Assembly: GCA_035571275.1 (NCBI GenBank) | Contig: DATMKQ010000163.1 | Span: forward strand, 1 to 64,000 | Source: Trebonia sp035571275 | GTDB taxonomy: Bacteria > Actinomycetota > Actinomycetes > Streptosporangiales > Streptosporangiaceae | DNA: 64,000 nt | Direction: 5' to 3' | In this document: in pieces, positions 1-8,248 of the stretch | How positions within the stretch are numbered: position 1 is the first letter of the stretch | Layout: every line of letters begins with the position of its first letter | Made by a program: the position numbers and the translations under genes | The notes under the pieces: model-generated | The model's input: the letters and a program-made list of their open reading frames with translations, nothing else | Told to the model about the DNA's origin: nothing | The model's database searches: none

Positions 1-1
1 A

Positions 2-2770
2 GAGAACTACCTGATCAAGAAGCTGTTCACCGCGCTCGGCGCCATCCAGATCGAGAACCAGGCCCGCCTTTGACACTCCGCCACCGTCCCCGGTCTGGGG
101 ACTTCGTTCGGCCGCGGCGGCGCCACCACTTTCCAGCAGGATCTAGCGAACGCTGACTGCATCCTCATCGAGGGCTCGAACATGGCCGAGGCGCACCCGG
201 TCGGGTTCCAGTGGGTGATGGAGGCGAAGAAGCACGGCGCGAAGGTCATCCACGTCGACCCGCGGTACACCCGCACCAGCGCGCACGCCGACCTGCACGT
301 CCCGATCAGGGCCGGCACCGACATCGCGTTCGTCGGCGGTCTCATCAACTATGTCCTGACCAACGAGAAGTACTTCAGGGATTACGTGCTCGCGTACACC
401 AACGCGGCCACCATCGTGACCGGGGACTTCACCGACACCGAGGACCTGGACGGCGTGTTTTCCGGGCTGGACCGCGAGTACCGGCTGTACGACATGGAGA
501 CCTGGCGGTACCAGGGCGAGGAGGTGCGCCCGGCGGTCGGCGAACGCAGTCCCGAGGAGACCAGCACCCGGCCGACCCCTGCGCAGCTGCGGCAGATCCG
601 GGAGGCGGGCCGCGGCGAGAGACACGGCGCCAGCGGTGCCGCTTGCCACTTCGCCCCTGACACCGACGAGACGCTGCAGCATCCATGCTGCGTGTTCCAG
701 ATTCTCAAGCGCCACTACGCCCGCTACACGCCGCAGATGGTCGCCGAGGTCGCCGGGGTGCCGGAAGCCGCCTTCAAGAGGGTCTGCGAGCTGGTAACGG
801 AGAACTCCGGGCGGGACCGCACGACCGCGTTCGTCTACAGCGTGGGCTGGACCCACCACACCATCGGCGCCCAGAACATCCGTGCCGCGTCGATCCTGCA
901 GGCACTGCTCGGCAACGTAGGCCGACCGGGCGGCGGCGTCATGGCGCTGCGCGGGCACTCCTCCATCCAAGGCTCCACCGACATCCCGACCCTGTTCGAC
1001 CTGCTGCCCGGGTACCTGCTGATGCCGCACGCGTACGGCAACGAGGATCTGAGTTCCTACCTCGCCGCGGAAACAGTCCAAAAGGGGTTCTGGGCCAACA
1101 CCAGCGACTACATGGTGAGCTTGCTCAAGGCGTGGTGGGGCGACGCCGCCACGAAGGACAACGACTTCTGCTATGGGTACCTGCCGCGGCTCACCGGCAG
1201 CCACAGCACCTTCGAAACCGTCCTGGCCCAGCTAGACGGCGTGTGTACCGGGTACCTTCTGCTGGGCCAGAACCCGGCGGTCGGCTCCGCCAACGCCCGC
1301 ATGCAGCGGCTCGGCATGGCGAACCTGGATTGGCTGGTGGTCCGCGACTTCTCCCTGATCGAGAGCGCCACCTGGTGGCAGAACGGGCCGGAGATCGAGA
1401 CCGGGGAGATGCGCACGCAAGACATCAAGACCGAGGTGTTCTTCCTGCCCGCGGCCGCGTATACGGAAAAGGACGGCAGTTTCACCAACACCCAGCGGCT
1501 GCTGCAATGGCACCATACCGCGGTGGAACCGGTTGGCGACGCCCGCAGCGAGCTCTGGTTCACCTACCACCTGGGACGTCGGATCCGGCAGAAGCTGGCC
1601 TCCTCCACCGACGGGAACGACCGTCCGCTCCTGGAGCTCACCTGGGACTACCCGCTCAACGGACCGTTGGCGGAGCCCGACGCGGAGGCTGTGCTGGCCG
1701 AGATCAACGGGCGGGACTCCGACGGCAAACCGCTGTCCTCCTACACCCAGCTGAAGGACGACGGCTCCACGACCTGCGGCTGCTGGATCTACTGCGGCGT
1801 GTACGCCGGCGGGGAGAACCAGGCCGCCCGGCGCGTGCCAGGGAAAGAGCAGAACTGGGTCGCCAACGAGTGGGGCTGGGCCTGGCCGGCGAACCGGCGG
1901 GTGCTGTACAACCGCGCCTCGGCGGACCCGGACGGCAGGCCCTGGAGCGAGCGCAAGGCCCTGGTCTGGTGGGACCAGGAAAAGGGCACCTGGACCGGTC
2001 ACGACGTGCCGGACTTCATCGCCAACCGGCCGCCGGACTACACCCCGCCCGACGGCGCGACCGGCGTGGCCGCGATCACCGGCACCGAACCGTTCATCAT
2101 GCAGGCAGACGGCAAGGCGTGGCTGTTCGCCCCGGCCGGCATGGTCGACGGGCCCATGCCGACGCACTACGAGCCACAGGAGTCTCCGTTCGCCAATCTT
2201 CTGTACAGCCAACAGCACAACCCGGTCCGGCAGATCATCTCGCGCCCGCAGAACCTGTTCCAGCCGAGCGGGGACGAGCCGGGATCAAGCGTGTTCCCCT
2301 ACGTCGGGACCACCAACAGGCTGACCGAGCATCACACGGCGGGCGGCATGTCGCGGACCCTGCCCTACCTGGCGGAACTGCAGCCGGCGTTCTTCTGTGA
2401 GGTGTCACCGGAACTGGCCGCGGAACGCGGCCTCGAGCACTGCGGCTGGGCCACGATCGTCACCGCGCGCAGCGCGATCGAGGCCCGCGTCCTGGTGACA
2501 GAACGGATCCGGCCGCTGCACATGCGGGGCCGTATGGTGCACCAGGTCGGGCTGCCCTGGCACTGGGGTCAGAACGGGGTAACCACGGGCGACGCCGCCA
2601 ACGAGCTGACCCACCTGTCCCTCGACCCGAACGTGCACATCCAGGAGGACAAGGCGTTCGCCTGTGACATCCGTCCCGGCCGCCGACCGCGCGGCCCCGC
2701 GCTGCGCGATCTGGTCCGCCGGTACCAGGAGCGCGCGGGTATCACTCCCCAGACAGGAACGCAGATATGA
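2..2770 (+). CDS. fdnG: Formate dehydrogenase catalytic (alpha) subunit, selenocysteine-containing, 5' partial
   Basis: Oxidises formate to CO2 at a Mo/W-bis-MGD centre. The frame is open from base 2; codon 24 is an in-frame TGA (71-73) inside QARL-Sec-HSATVPGLG, exactly where E. coli FdnG/FdhF carry the catalytic Sec-His pair. Downstream text (GTSFGRGGAT, IEGSNMAEAHP, HVDPRYTRTSAHAD, GNVGRPGGGV, QNPAVGSANA) is typical of the FDH-N/molybdopterin oxidoreductase family. 922 residues are visible. The Tat signal and N-terminal [4Fe-4S] motif lie before the window (FdnG has about 1015 residues). The first ATG after the TGA (182) is not the true start, because conserved coding precedes it. The stop overlaps the beta-subunit start (ATGA), so subunits are coupled. 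Confidence 0.93.
74..120 (+). promoter_or_regulatory. SECIS-like hairpin directing UGA recoding to selenocysteine
   Basis: A perfect 6-bp stem (GTCCCC 86-91 with GGGGAC 97-102) presents a GGTCT loop (92-96), 12 nt after the TGA at 71-73. The E. coli fdhF SECIS has an 11-nt gap and a GGUCU apical loop contacted by SelB. An outer pairing (CCGCC 79-83 region with GGCGG 116-120) may extend it. The bulged U of the E. coli stem is not evident. Confidence 0.75.
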
Positions 2771-3627
2771 GCGTGAGCACACACCACGGGGCGCCGTTCG
2801 CCAGCGGCCCGGCCGACGCCGCGGGCGGGCTAGACCCGGCGGCCAGTTCCGGGTACGCCGACCACCCGCCGCGCATGGGGTTCTTCACCGACACGTCGGT
2901 GTGTATCGGGTGCAAGGCGTGCGAGGTCGCGTGCAAGGAGTGGAACGCCGTTCCAGAAGACGGCATCGAGCTGACCGGCATGTCCTACGACAACACCGGC
3001 AGCCTCGGCGCCTCCACCTGGCGGCACGTGGCGTTCATCGAGCAGATCACGCTGCCTGGCGAGTCGCGCTGGCTGATGTCCAGCGACGTGTGCAAGCACT
3101 GCACCGAGTCGGGCTGCCTGGACGTCTGCCCCACCGGCGCGCTGATGCGCACAGAGTTCGGCACCGTGGTGGTCCAGGACGACGTCTGCAACGGCTGCGG
3201 CTACTGCGTCTCGGCGTGCCCGTTTGGCGTCATCGACCGGCGGGAGACCGACGGCGGAGCCCACAAGTGCACGCTGTGCTACGACCGGATCGGCGACGGC
3301 CTGACCCCGGCCTGCGCCAAGGCCTGCCCGACCGAGTCCATTCAGTTCGGCCCGCTTGACGAACTGCGCGAGCGCGCCGCGCTCCGGTTGGAAGACCTGC
3401 ACGAGGCGGGCGTCGCCGACGCCCGGCTGTACCTCAACGATCCGAACGACGGGGTCGGCGGCGCCGGTGCGTTCTTCCTGTTGCTTGACGAGCCGGAGGC
3501 CTACGGCCTGCCACCTGACCCGATAGTCACGACCCGCGACCTGCCCCGGATGTGGCGGCACGTCGCCACGGCGGCAGCCGCCCTAGCCGCCGCCGCCTTC
3601 CTGTCCGGCCTGGGACGGCACTCGTGA
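2767..3627 (+). CDS. fdnH: Formate dehydrogenase iron-sulfur (beta) subunit
   Basis: Electron-transfer subunit, 286 aa. Four cysteine clusters are visible in order: CIGCKACEVACKEWN (about residue 44), CKHCTESGCLDVCPTGAL, CNGCGYCVSACPFGVI and CTLCYDRIGDG-CAKACPTESIQ, which would ligate four [4Fe-4S] clusters as in FdnH. A short Ala-rich hydrophobic segment at the C-terminus (about residues 262-280) matches the single membrane anchor of FdnH-type subunits. The ATG overlaps the alpha stop and its own TGA overlaps the GTG of the membrane subunit. It carries electrons from the catalytic subunit to the NrfD-type membrane partner. Confidence 0.93.
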   Translation: MSVSTHHGAPFASGPADAAGGLDPAASSGYADHPPRMGFFTDTSVCIGCKACEVACKEWNAVPEDGIELTGMSYDNTGSLGASTWRHVAFIEQITLPGESRWLMSSDVCKHCTESGCLDVCPTGALMRTEFGTVVVQDDVCNGCGYCVSACPFGVIDRRETDGGAHKCTLCYDRIGDGLTPACAKACPTESIQFGPLDELRERAALRLEDLHEAGVADARLYLNDPNDGVGGAGAFFLLLDEPEAYGLPPDPIVTTRDLPRMWRHVATAAAALAAAAFLSGLGRHS

Positions 3628-4589
3628 CAGCAACCCGTGCCCGCAGGGGCCGCGGCGAGCAAGTGGTTGTCCCGCCCGCGGAGGTCCGGTCCTATTACGG
3701 CCTGCCCATCGTCAAGGAAACCGTGTGGGGCGTACCGGATGTGCCCGGTTACCTGTTTCTCGGCGGCCTCGCCGGAGCCTCCTCGGCGCTCGCGGCCAGC
3801 GCGGACCTGGCTGGCTACCCGGTGCTGGCCCGGACGGCCAAAACGACCGCCGTGACGGCGATCGGCCTATCCCTCGTCGCCCTGGTCAAGGATCTTGGCC
3901 GGCCCAAGCGGTTCTTGAACATGCTGCGGGTCTTCAAGCCCACGTCTCCGATGAGCGTCGGGACCTGGATAGTGTCCGCCTACACCCCTGCCGCCGGCGT
4001 GGCCGCCGCATCCGCCCTTACCGGCCTGCAACCCGCGATCGGCCGCGCCGCGACCATCGCCGCCGCGATCACAGGTCCTGGGGTAGCCGCCTACACCGCC
4101 GCCCTGCTCTCCGACACCGCCGTCCCCGCCTGGCACGAGGCACACAGGGAGCTGCCGTACTTGTTCGTCAGCTCGGCCGCCACCGCGGCGGGTGGCCTCG
4201 CCTTGGCGCTGGTTCCGCCGCGGGAGGCCGCCCCCGCCAGGAACCTGGCCCTGACCGGCGCCGGCGCGGAGCTCATCGCCAAGGGCCTGCTGCTCCGCAG
4301 GCTCGGACCGCTGGCCGAGCCGTACCAGCACGGGCGCTCGGGCCGCTTGATGGAGGTGGCCGAGATCCTGACCGCGGGCGGCCTGACCGCGGCGGCGCTA
4401 GGCGGCAGGAACCGGCTAGTCGCGGCCGCCGCGGGCACCGCCCTAGTGGCCTCGTCCGCCTTCACCAGGTTCGGCATCTTCTTCGCGGGCCGCGAATCGG
4501 CCCGTGACCCCCGCTACACAGTCGCCCCGCAACGCGAACGACTCCGCCGTGATTCCCAGCCGGACAGCCAAGACCAATCATTATCCTGA
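3624..4589 (+). CDS. nrfD: NrfD/PsrC-family membrane subunit (formate dehydrogenase gamma role)
   Basis: Polytopic membrane protein, 321 aa, starting at GTG 3624 within a GTGA overlap with the beta subunit. The family signatures SYYGLPIVKETVWG near the N-terminus, LAGASSALAASADL and VKDLGRPKRFLNMLRVFKPTSPMSVG identify NrfD/PsrC, which anchors iron-sulfur subunits and exchanges electrons with the quinone pool. About eight hydrophobic stretches are visible. E. coli FdnI is a cytochrome b instead, so this complex uses a different gamma subunit, as in many Gram-positive bacteria. The C-terminal tail is charged and cytoplasm-like. It is the last gene of the operon. Confidence 0.88.
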   Translation: MTATRARRGRGEQVVVPPAEVRSYYGLPIVKETVWGVPDVPGYLFLGGLAGASSALAASADLAGYPVLARTAKTTAVTAIGLSLVALVKDLGRPKRFLNMLRVFKPTSPMSVGTWIVSAYTPAAGVAAASALTGLQPAIGRAATIAAAITGPGVAAYTAALLSDTAVPAWHEAHRELPYLFVSSAATAAGGLALALVPPREAAPARNLALTGAGAELIAKGLLLRRLGPLAEPYQHGRSGRLMEVAEILTAGGLTAAALGGRNRLVAAAAGTALVASSAFTRFGIFFAGRESARDPRYTVAPQRERLRRDSQPDSQDQSLS

Positions 4590-4625
4590 ACGAACCGGGC
4601 TGTCTCTCAACCGGTCGCTATCGAC

Positions 4626-4665
4626 CGATATCGGTCATCGGCGATATCGCCCCTTACCGATATCG
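4626..4665. repeat. Three CGATATCG palindromes at exact 16-bp spacing
   Basis: CGATATCG begins at 4626, 4642 and 4658. Copy 1 sits in a 14-bp palindrome (GACCGATATCGGTC, 4623-4636) and copy 2 in a 12-bp palindrome (GGCGATATCGCC, 4640-4651). A related CGCTATCG lies just upstream (4616-4623). Possible roles are an operator array, iterons or a transcript-end structure; none can be assigned from sequence. Confidence 0.7.
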
Positions 4666-4701
4666 TGAGGCTCAAACTCTACCCAAGCGTTGTTTTCGAT
4701 T

Positions 4702-4745
4702 GTGCTGAAGAGTGAACCGGTCATGACCGGTTCACTCTTCAGCAC
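4702..4745. terminator. Perfect 44-bp palindrome, probable bidirectional terminator
   Basis: Left arm 4702-4723 (starts GTGCTGAAGAGTG) is the exact reverse complement of right arm 4724-4745. The only possible loop is the central CATG. It lies between two convergent transcription units, which fits a terminator for both, but there is no T-tract. It could instead be a recombinase or regulator site. Confidence 0.55.
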
Positions 4746-4820
4746 TATGTTCTGTCGGGCTCTCGGTGCCGGAGTGATAGCACGCCGACGCAAGAGAAGC
4801 GGGCAGCGGTGTTACCGGCG

Positions 4821-4865
4821 GGGCTGAGGTTACCCGGAGGGTTAGATGCGACCCGGCCTCAGCCC
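4821..4865. terminator. Stem-loop between convergent genes
   Basis: GGGCTGAGG (4821-4829) pairs with CCTCAGCCC (4857-4865) around a 27-nt loop. It could be a terminator for the minus-strand ABC operon or a structured RNA. No known riboswitch class is recognised. Confidence 0.35.
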
Positions 4866-4920
4866 TGGAAATCAGCGTGTTGTTTACCTGCGAGCGCTAG
4901 GTATGCATTAGTGATGCGGT

Positions 4921-5070
4921 CTAGGTGGCAACCGTCGCGTGCCGGGCCGGTGTCGTGCCGCATCCGGCGGCGGCCACCACCCGGTCCGACCCAGACTGCG
5001 CGCCGATGATGATGTCGTTGGCGACGTGCTGCCGAAGCAGCCGCGTTGCTTCCGGCGTGCGTGCCGTACG
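4921..5070 (-). pseudogene. Remnant of a B12-binding/radical-SAM protein (fragment)
   Basis: Between an in-frame TGA (5073-5071) and TAG (4923-4921) lie 49 sense codons. They read TPEATRLLRQHVANDIIIG, then AQSGSDRVVAAAGCG. From memory, this resembles the 'ND-IIGAQSGS-RVL' segment of radical-SAM proteins with a B12-binding domain. There is no start codon with a ribosome site and no SAM Cys motif, so it would be a decayed fragment just downstream of the ABC permease. The frame assignment is seen directly; the family call is an inference from a short motif. Confidence 0.4.
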
Positions 5071-5116
5071 TCACGGGCTTGCGGTAGCGGACCAGCACCC
5101 GACTGGTCGGCGGAAC

Positions 5117-7474
5117 TCACCAGGTCAGCTGGCGCTGCGGTGCCTGACGACCGGCGGTTGGGGCGCGGACGGCCAGCAGGGGATCGGGTTCGTGGGCGGC
5201 CCGGCGGGCGAGGAACAGCGCCGCGGCGAGGGCGACGGCGAGGGCGGCGCAGACAAGGCCGGCGATGGTGGCCGGCGACGAGCCGACCGCGATGCCCCAG
5301 CCCATCCCGCTGGCCTGGCCCTGGGTGTTGATCAGGCGCGGCGCGACAACGAGCCCGGCGGCGACGCCGGCGACCACACCGATGGCGGTCACGATGGTGG
5401 TGCTGACCACGAGCGACGCGATCACCTGGCGCGGGGTAAGGCCCATCGCCTTGAGGATGCCCGCCTCGTGGACATGGTCGCGCAGGCCGACGCGGGTCGC
5501 GGTGAGCAGGTTGGCCATCGCGATCATCGCCAGGATGGCGACGGCCACCACGATGACCAGGCGCACGACCCCGAGCTGGCCCGCGGGGTTCGCCGTGATC
5601 TGAACGTCGAGCCGGTCGTCCGACGCGCGCAGCAGCGTCGTGCGGGCGGCGTCGGCGGAGACGCCCGGTCGCAGCACCAGGCTGTAGAACATCGGCGCCG
5701 ACCCGTTCGCCACGCCAAGCGCGTCCATACCGAAATCGAGGACGTCGCCGTTGTTGTCGGGTTCTATGGTCCGCCCGACGATGTGCAAGATGACCGGCAC
5801 GCCGTCGATGGTCGGGTCAATCCAGGAGCCGACCCCGGCGTGCATCAGGTTCAGGAACCCCTCGCCCGCGACCGCCTCGTTCGGCGCGCTGAACATGTGC
5901 CCCTGCACCACCTGGAACGGGTACGGCGCCTGCGATGTGCCCATCGCGCGCGCCAGGAAGGTACCGTTGTCGCCTTGCAGCAGCGTGTCGAACTGGGCAC
6001 CGGGGTAGTAGGCGCTGACCTGGCGGTCCTTTGCGATCAAAGCGGTCGTCTGCGTGCCGCTCAGCCCGCCGGGGGACACGGTCAGCGCGCCGGCCAGCCC
6101 GATCCGGCCCGGATCGGAGGTGAAGGCGCCGATCGTGGACCAGCAGGCGAGCGCGATCGTGATCATCGCCATCGGGATCGCGACGCCCGTCACGGTGAGC
6201 ACCGCGGGCAGCCGTCTGGTGAGCGCGTCGCGCATGCCGAGAACGAGGGCGGCCGGCAGCCGTACGATCAGGGACAGCCGGGCGACCGTGGACAGATGGC
6301 CGCCGGGCGGGCTGGCCTGGACCGCGGCGACCGGCGACACCTTCCCTGCCCGCCAGGCCGGGATGGCCGTGGCGATCACCACGGTGAGGATCGTTCCCGC
6401 AGCGATCAGTACGGTCCAGGAGCCGGGCAGCGGCGCCAGCGTGACCGGGATTCCCGGCGCCGGGCGGACGAACGCGGGCGATGTCGCGATCCTGGCGATG
6501 GCCAGCCCGAGGCCGGTGCCGGCCACGCCGAGCGCCGTCTGCTCCGCGATGAGCATCCGCACCACCTGGCCCGAGGTGAAGCCGAGCGCCTTGAGCATCG
6601 CGAGGTCCTGGCGCTGCATGAGCACCCGTCCCGACGTGACGTTGGCGATCGCGCACGGCGCGGCTATCAGCGCGATGATGCCGAACAGCGCGAGCAGCAG
6701 CCCAAGCAGCCTGTCGTTGCTCGACATCGAGTTCATGACCTGCTGACTGGTGGTGATCCGCTCGACCGGCGAACTCTCGCTCGCGCCGTTATAGACGTCG
6801 AAGACCTCCTCGGTGACCTGAGCGGTGCCCGCCGCGGAGGGGTCGGACAGCCGCAGGTCGGTGACTTCCGTGGTCTCGCTCGCGGTGGGCTCGACCCGGG
6901 ACAGCAGGCCCCGGCCCGCCCATATCAGGCCCGGCGTCCACTGCGGGTAGAACCCCTGGTCGGCCGTGTCGGCGATGCCGGCGACCCGCATCGCGACGGC
7001 GGTGCCGTCCACGCCGTCCAGGACGATCCGGTCTCCCACCCCCAGATGGGTGGCGGCGGCGAACGACGCCTCGACGACCACGCCGTTCGGGCTGCCGGCC
7101 CGCAGCCAGCTGCCAGCGACGACGAACGGGGCGGACATGGCTGGCGGCGCGGGCGCCATGCCGCACAGTTCGACCGGCGACTTCTGCGCGCCCTGGACGA
7201 GGGTGGCGGGCGCGGCGTCATAGACGGCGGCGACTGCCCGCACACCGGGCAGCTCATGCAGTTCCCGTACGGAGGTCCCGTCGGTGAGGTAGACGATCAT
7301 GTTCGCGCCGTTGGTCCGGGCGAACAGTTCCTGCCAGGGGTTGAGGGCGCCCTCGAGCAGCATGGTGGCGAGTACGAGCGCGGCCACCACGCCGGCCACG
7401 ACGGCCACCGTGAGGACCGACTGGCCGCGGTGGGCGCGCAGGTCGGCGCGCGTCCACCGCAGCGAGCCTCGCAT
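5117..7474 (-). CDS. ABC transporter permease, FtsX/MacB type
   Basis: 785-aa membrane protein with an N-terminal helix (about residues 19-42), a large extracytoplasmic region, a first FtsX domain (about residues 245-380, with VLMQRQDLAMLKALGFTSGQ), a central helix pair, a second extracytoplasmic region, and a C-terminal FtsX domain (about 625-760, with EAGILKAMGLTPRQ). The duplicated layout is typical of actinobacterial lipoprotein- or antimicrobial-export permeases. It starts 6 bp after the ATPase gene and is in the same minus-strand operon. The substrate is unknown; drug or peptide extrusion is a guess from the PadR linkage. Confidence 0.88.
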   Translation of the reverse strand: MRGSLRWTRADLRAHRGQSVLTVAVVAGVVAALVLATMLLEGALNPWQELFARTNGANMIVYLTDGTSVRELHELPGVRAVAAVYDAAPATLVQGAQKSPVELCGMAPAPPAMSAPFVVAGSWLRAGSPNGVVVEASFAAATHLGVGDRIVLDGVDGTAVAMRVAGIADTADQGFYPQWTPGLIWAGRGLLSRVEPTASETTEVTDLRLSDPSAAGTAQVTEEVFDVYNGASESSPVERITTSQQVMNSMSSNDRLLGLLLALFGIIALIAAPCAIANVTSGRVLMQRQDLAMLKALGFTSGQVVRMLIAEQTALGVAGTGLGLAIARIATSPAFVRPAPGIPVTLAPLPGSWTVLIAAGTILTVVIATAIPAWRAGKVSPVAAVQASPPGGHLSTVARLSLIVRLPAALVLGMRDALTRRLPAVLTVTGVAIPMAMITIALACWSTIGAFTSDPGRIGLAGALTVSPGGLSGTQTTALIAKDRQVSAYYPGAQFDTLLQGDNGTFLARAMGTSQAPYPFQVVQGHMFSAPNEAVAGEGFLNLMHAGVGSWIDPTIDGVPVILHIVGRTIEPDNNGDVLDFGMDALGVANGSAPMFYSLVLRPGVSADAARTTLLRASDDRLDVQITANPAGQLGVVRLVIVVAVAILAMIAMANLLTATRVGLRDHVHEAGILKAMGLTPRQVIASLVVSTTIVTAIGVVAGVAAGLVVAPRLINTQGQASGMGWGIAVGSSPATIAGLVCAALAVALAAALFLARRAAHEPDPLLAVRAPTAGRQAPQRQLTW

Positions 7475-7480
7475 CGGCCG

Positions 7481-8248
7481 TCAGCCTCTCAGCTCGAAAA
7501 CGTCACGGACGGGAGCCTTTTTCCTCGGTGCGGGCACGACCTTGGCGTCGTCCGCGATCATCCCGTCGAACAGGCTGATCACCCGGTCCGCGAGGCCGGC
7601 GACCTTGGCGTCGTGCGTGACCATCAGGATCGTCTGGCCGGCGGTGTGCGCTCGGTGCAGCAGCCGCAGGACGTCACGGGCGCTGGAACTGTCGAGGTTC
7701 CCTGTCGGCTCGTCCGCGAGCAGCAGGCTCGGCTCGTTCGCCAGGGCGCGTGCCAGCGCGACACGCTGCTGCTCGCCGCCGGACAACCGGGACGGCGCCA
7801 TGTTCGCCTTGGCGGTGATCCCGAGTTCGGCGAGGAGTTCCTCGCGGCGCTTGCGCGCCTGCCGTGAGGTCGCGCCCGCCAGCAGCGCGGGCAACTCGAC
7901 GTTGTCGGCGACCGTCATGGTCGACAGCAGGTTGAAGAACTGGAACATGAAACCCACGTGCTTGCGCCGCAGCACCGCCCACGCGGAGGCGGACAGCCCG
8001 TCGACCCGCTGTCCGCGCAGCCAGATCTCCCCGCGCGTGGCCGGCTCGAGGCCGCCGAGCATGTGCAGCAGCGTGGACTTGCCCGACCCGGACGGTCCCA
8101 TGATCGCCACGAACTCGCCGACGCTGACCTCGAGGTCGACCCCCCGGATGGCCTCGACGGGCACCCCGCCAGGCCGGTACACCTTGACGAGCCCTCGGGT
8201 CCCCAGGATCGCCCCGGGGTCGGGGGGTCTTCCGCCTGGGATAAGCAC
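7481..8248 (-). CDS. ABC transporter ATP-binding protein (LolD/MacB-type)
   Basis: 255-aa nucleotide-binding subunit for the adjacent FtsX permease. Walker A GPSGSGKST, Q-loop FMFQFFNLLS, signature LSGGEQQRVALARAL, Walker B LLLADEPTGNLDS and the switch His in VTHDAKV are all visible. The GTG start at 8248 is chosen because GGAGGAG lies just upstream and the product then begins at the usual distance before the first beta strand (GLVKVYRPG). The frame is open further upstream, but that is PadR coding in another frame. The gene is overlapped by the unterminated PadR frame. Confidence 0.9.
   Translation of the reverse strand: MLIPGGRPPDPGAILGTRGLVKVYRPGGVPVEAIRGVDLEVSVGEFVAIMGPSGSGKSTLLHMLGGLEPATRGEIWLRGQRVDGLSASAWAVLRRKHVGFMFQFFNLLSTMTVADNVELPALLAGATSRQARKRREELLAELGITAKANMAPSRLSGGEQQRVALARALANEPSLLLADEPTGNLDSSSARDVLRLLHRAHTAGQTILMVTHDAKVAGLADRVISLFDGMIADDAKVVPAPRKKAPVRDVFELRG

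Larger units (their letters stand above)
4590..5116. other. Non-coding gap with dense symmetric elements
   Basis: No intact gene. It contains three periodic CGATATCG palindromes, a 44-bp perfect palindrome, a 9-bp stem-loop and a short radical-SAM remnant, annotated separately. It separates the fdh operon (plus) from the 3' end of the convergent ABC permease gene (minus). Confidence 0.7.

Noticed and set aside
182..2770. ATG 182 as the start of the formate dehydrogenase gene
   Set aside because: Conserved FDH sequence continues in frame upstream through the Sec UGA to base 2.
4590..5116. tRNA-Sec near the formate dehydrogenase operon
   Set aside because: No cloverleaf or TTCAAA-type anticodon region was seen on either strand.
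4925..7867. 980-aa plus-strand reading frame over the ABC permease
   Set aside because: It is antisense to a clear FtsX permease and rich in Arg/Gly/Asp/His as expected of a high-GC shadow frame.
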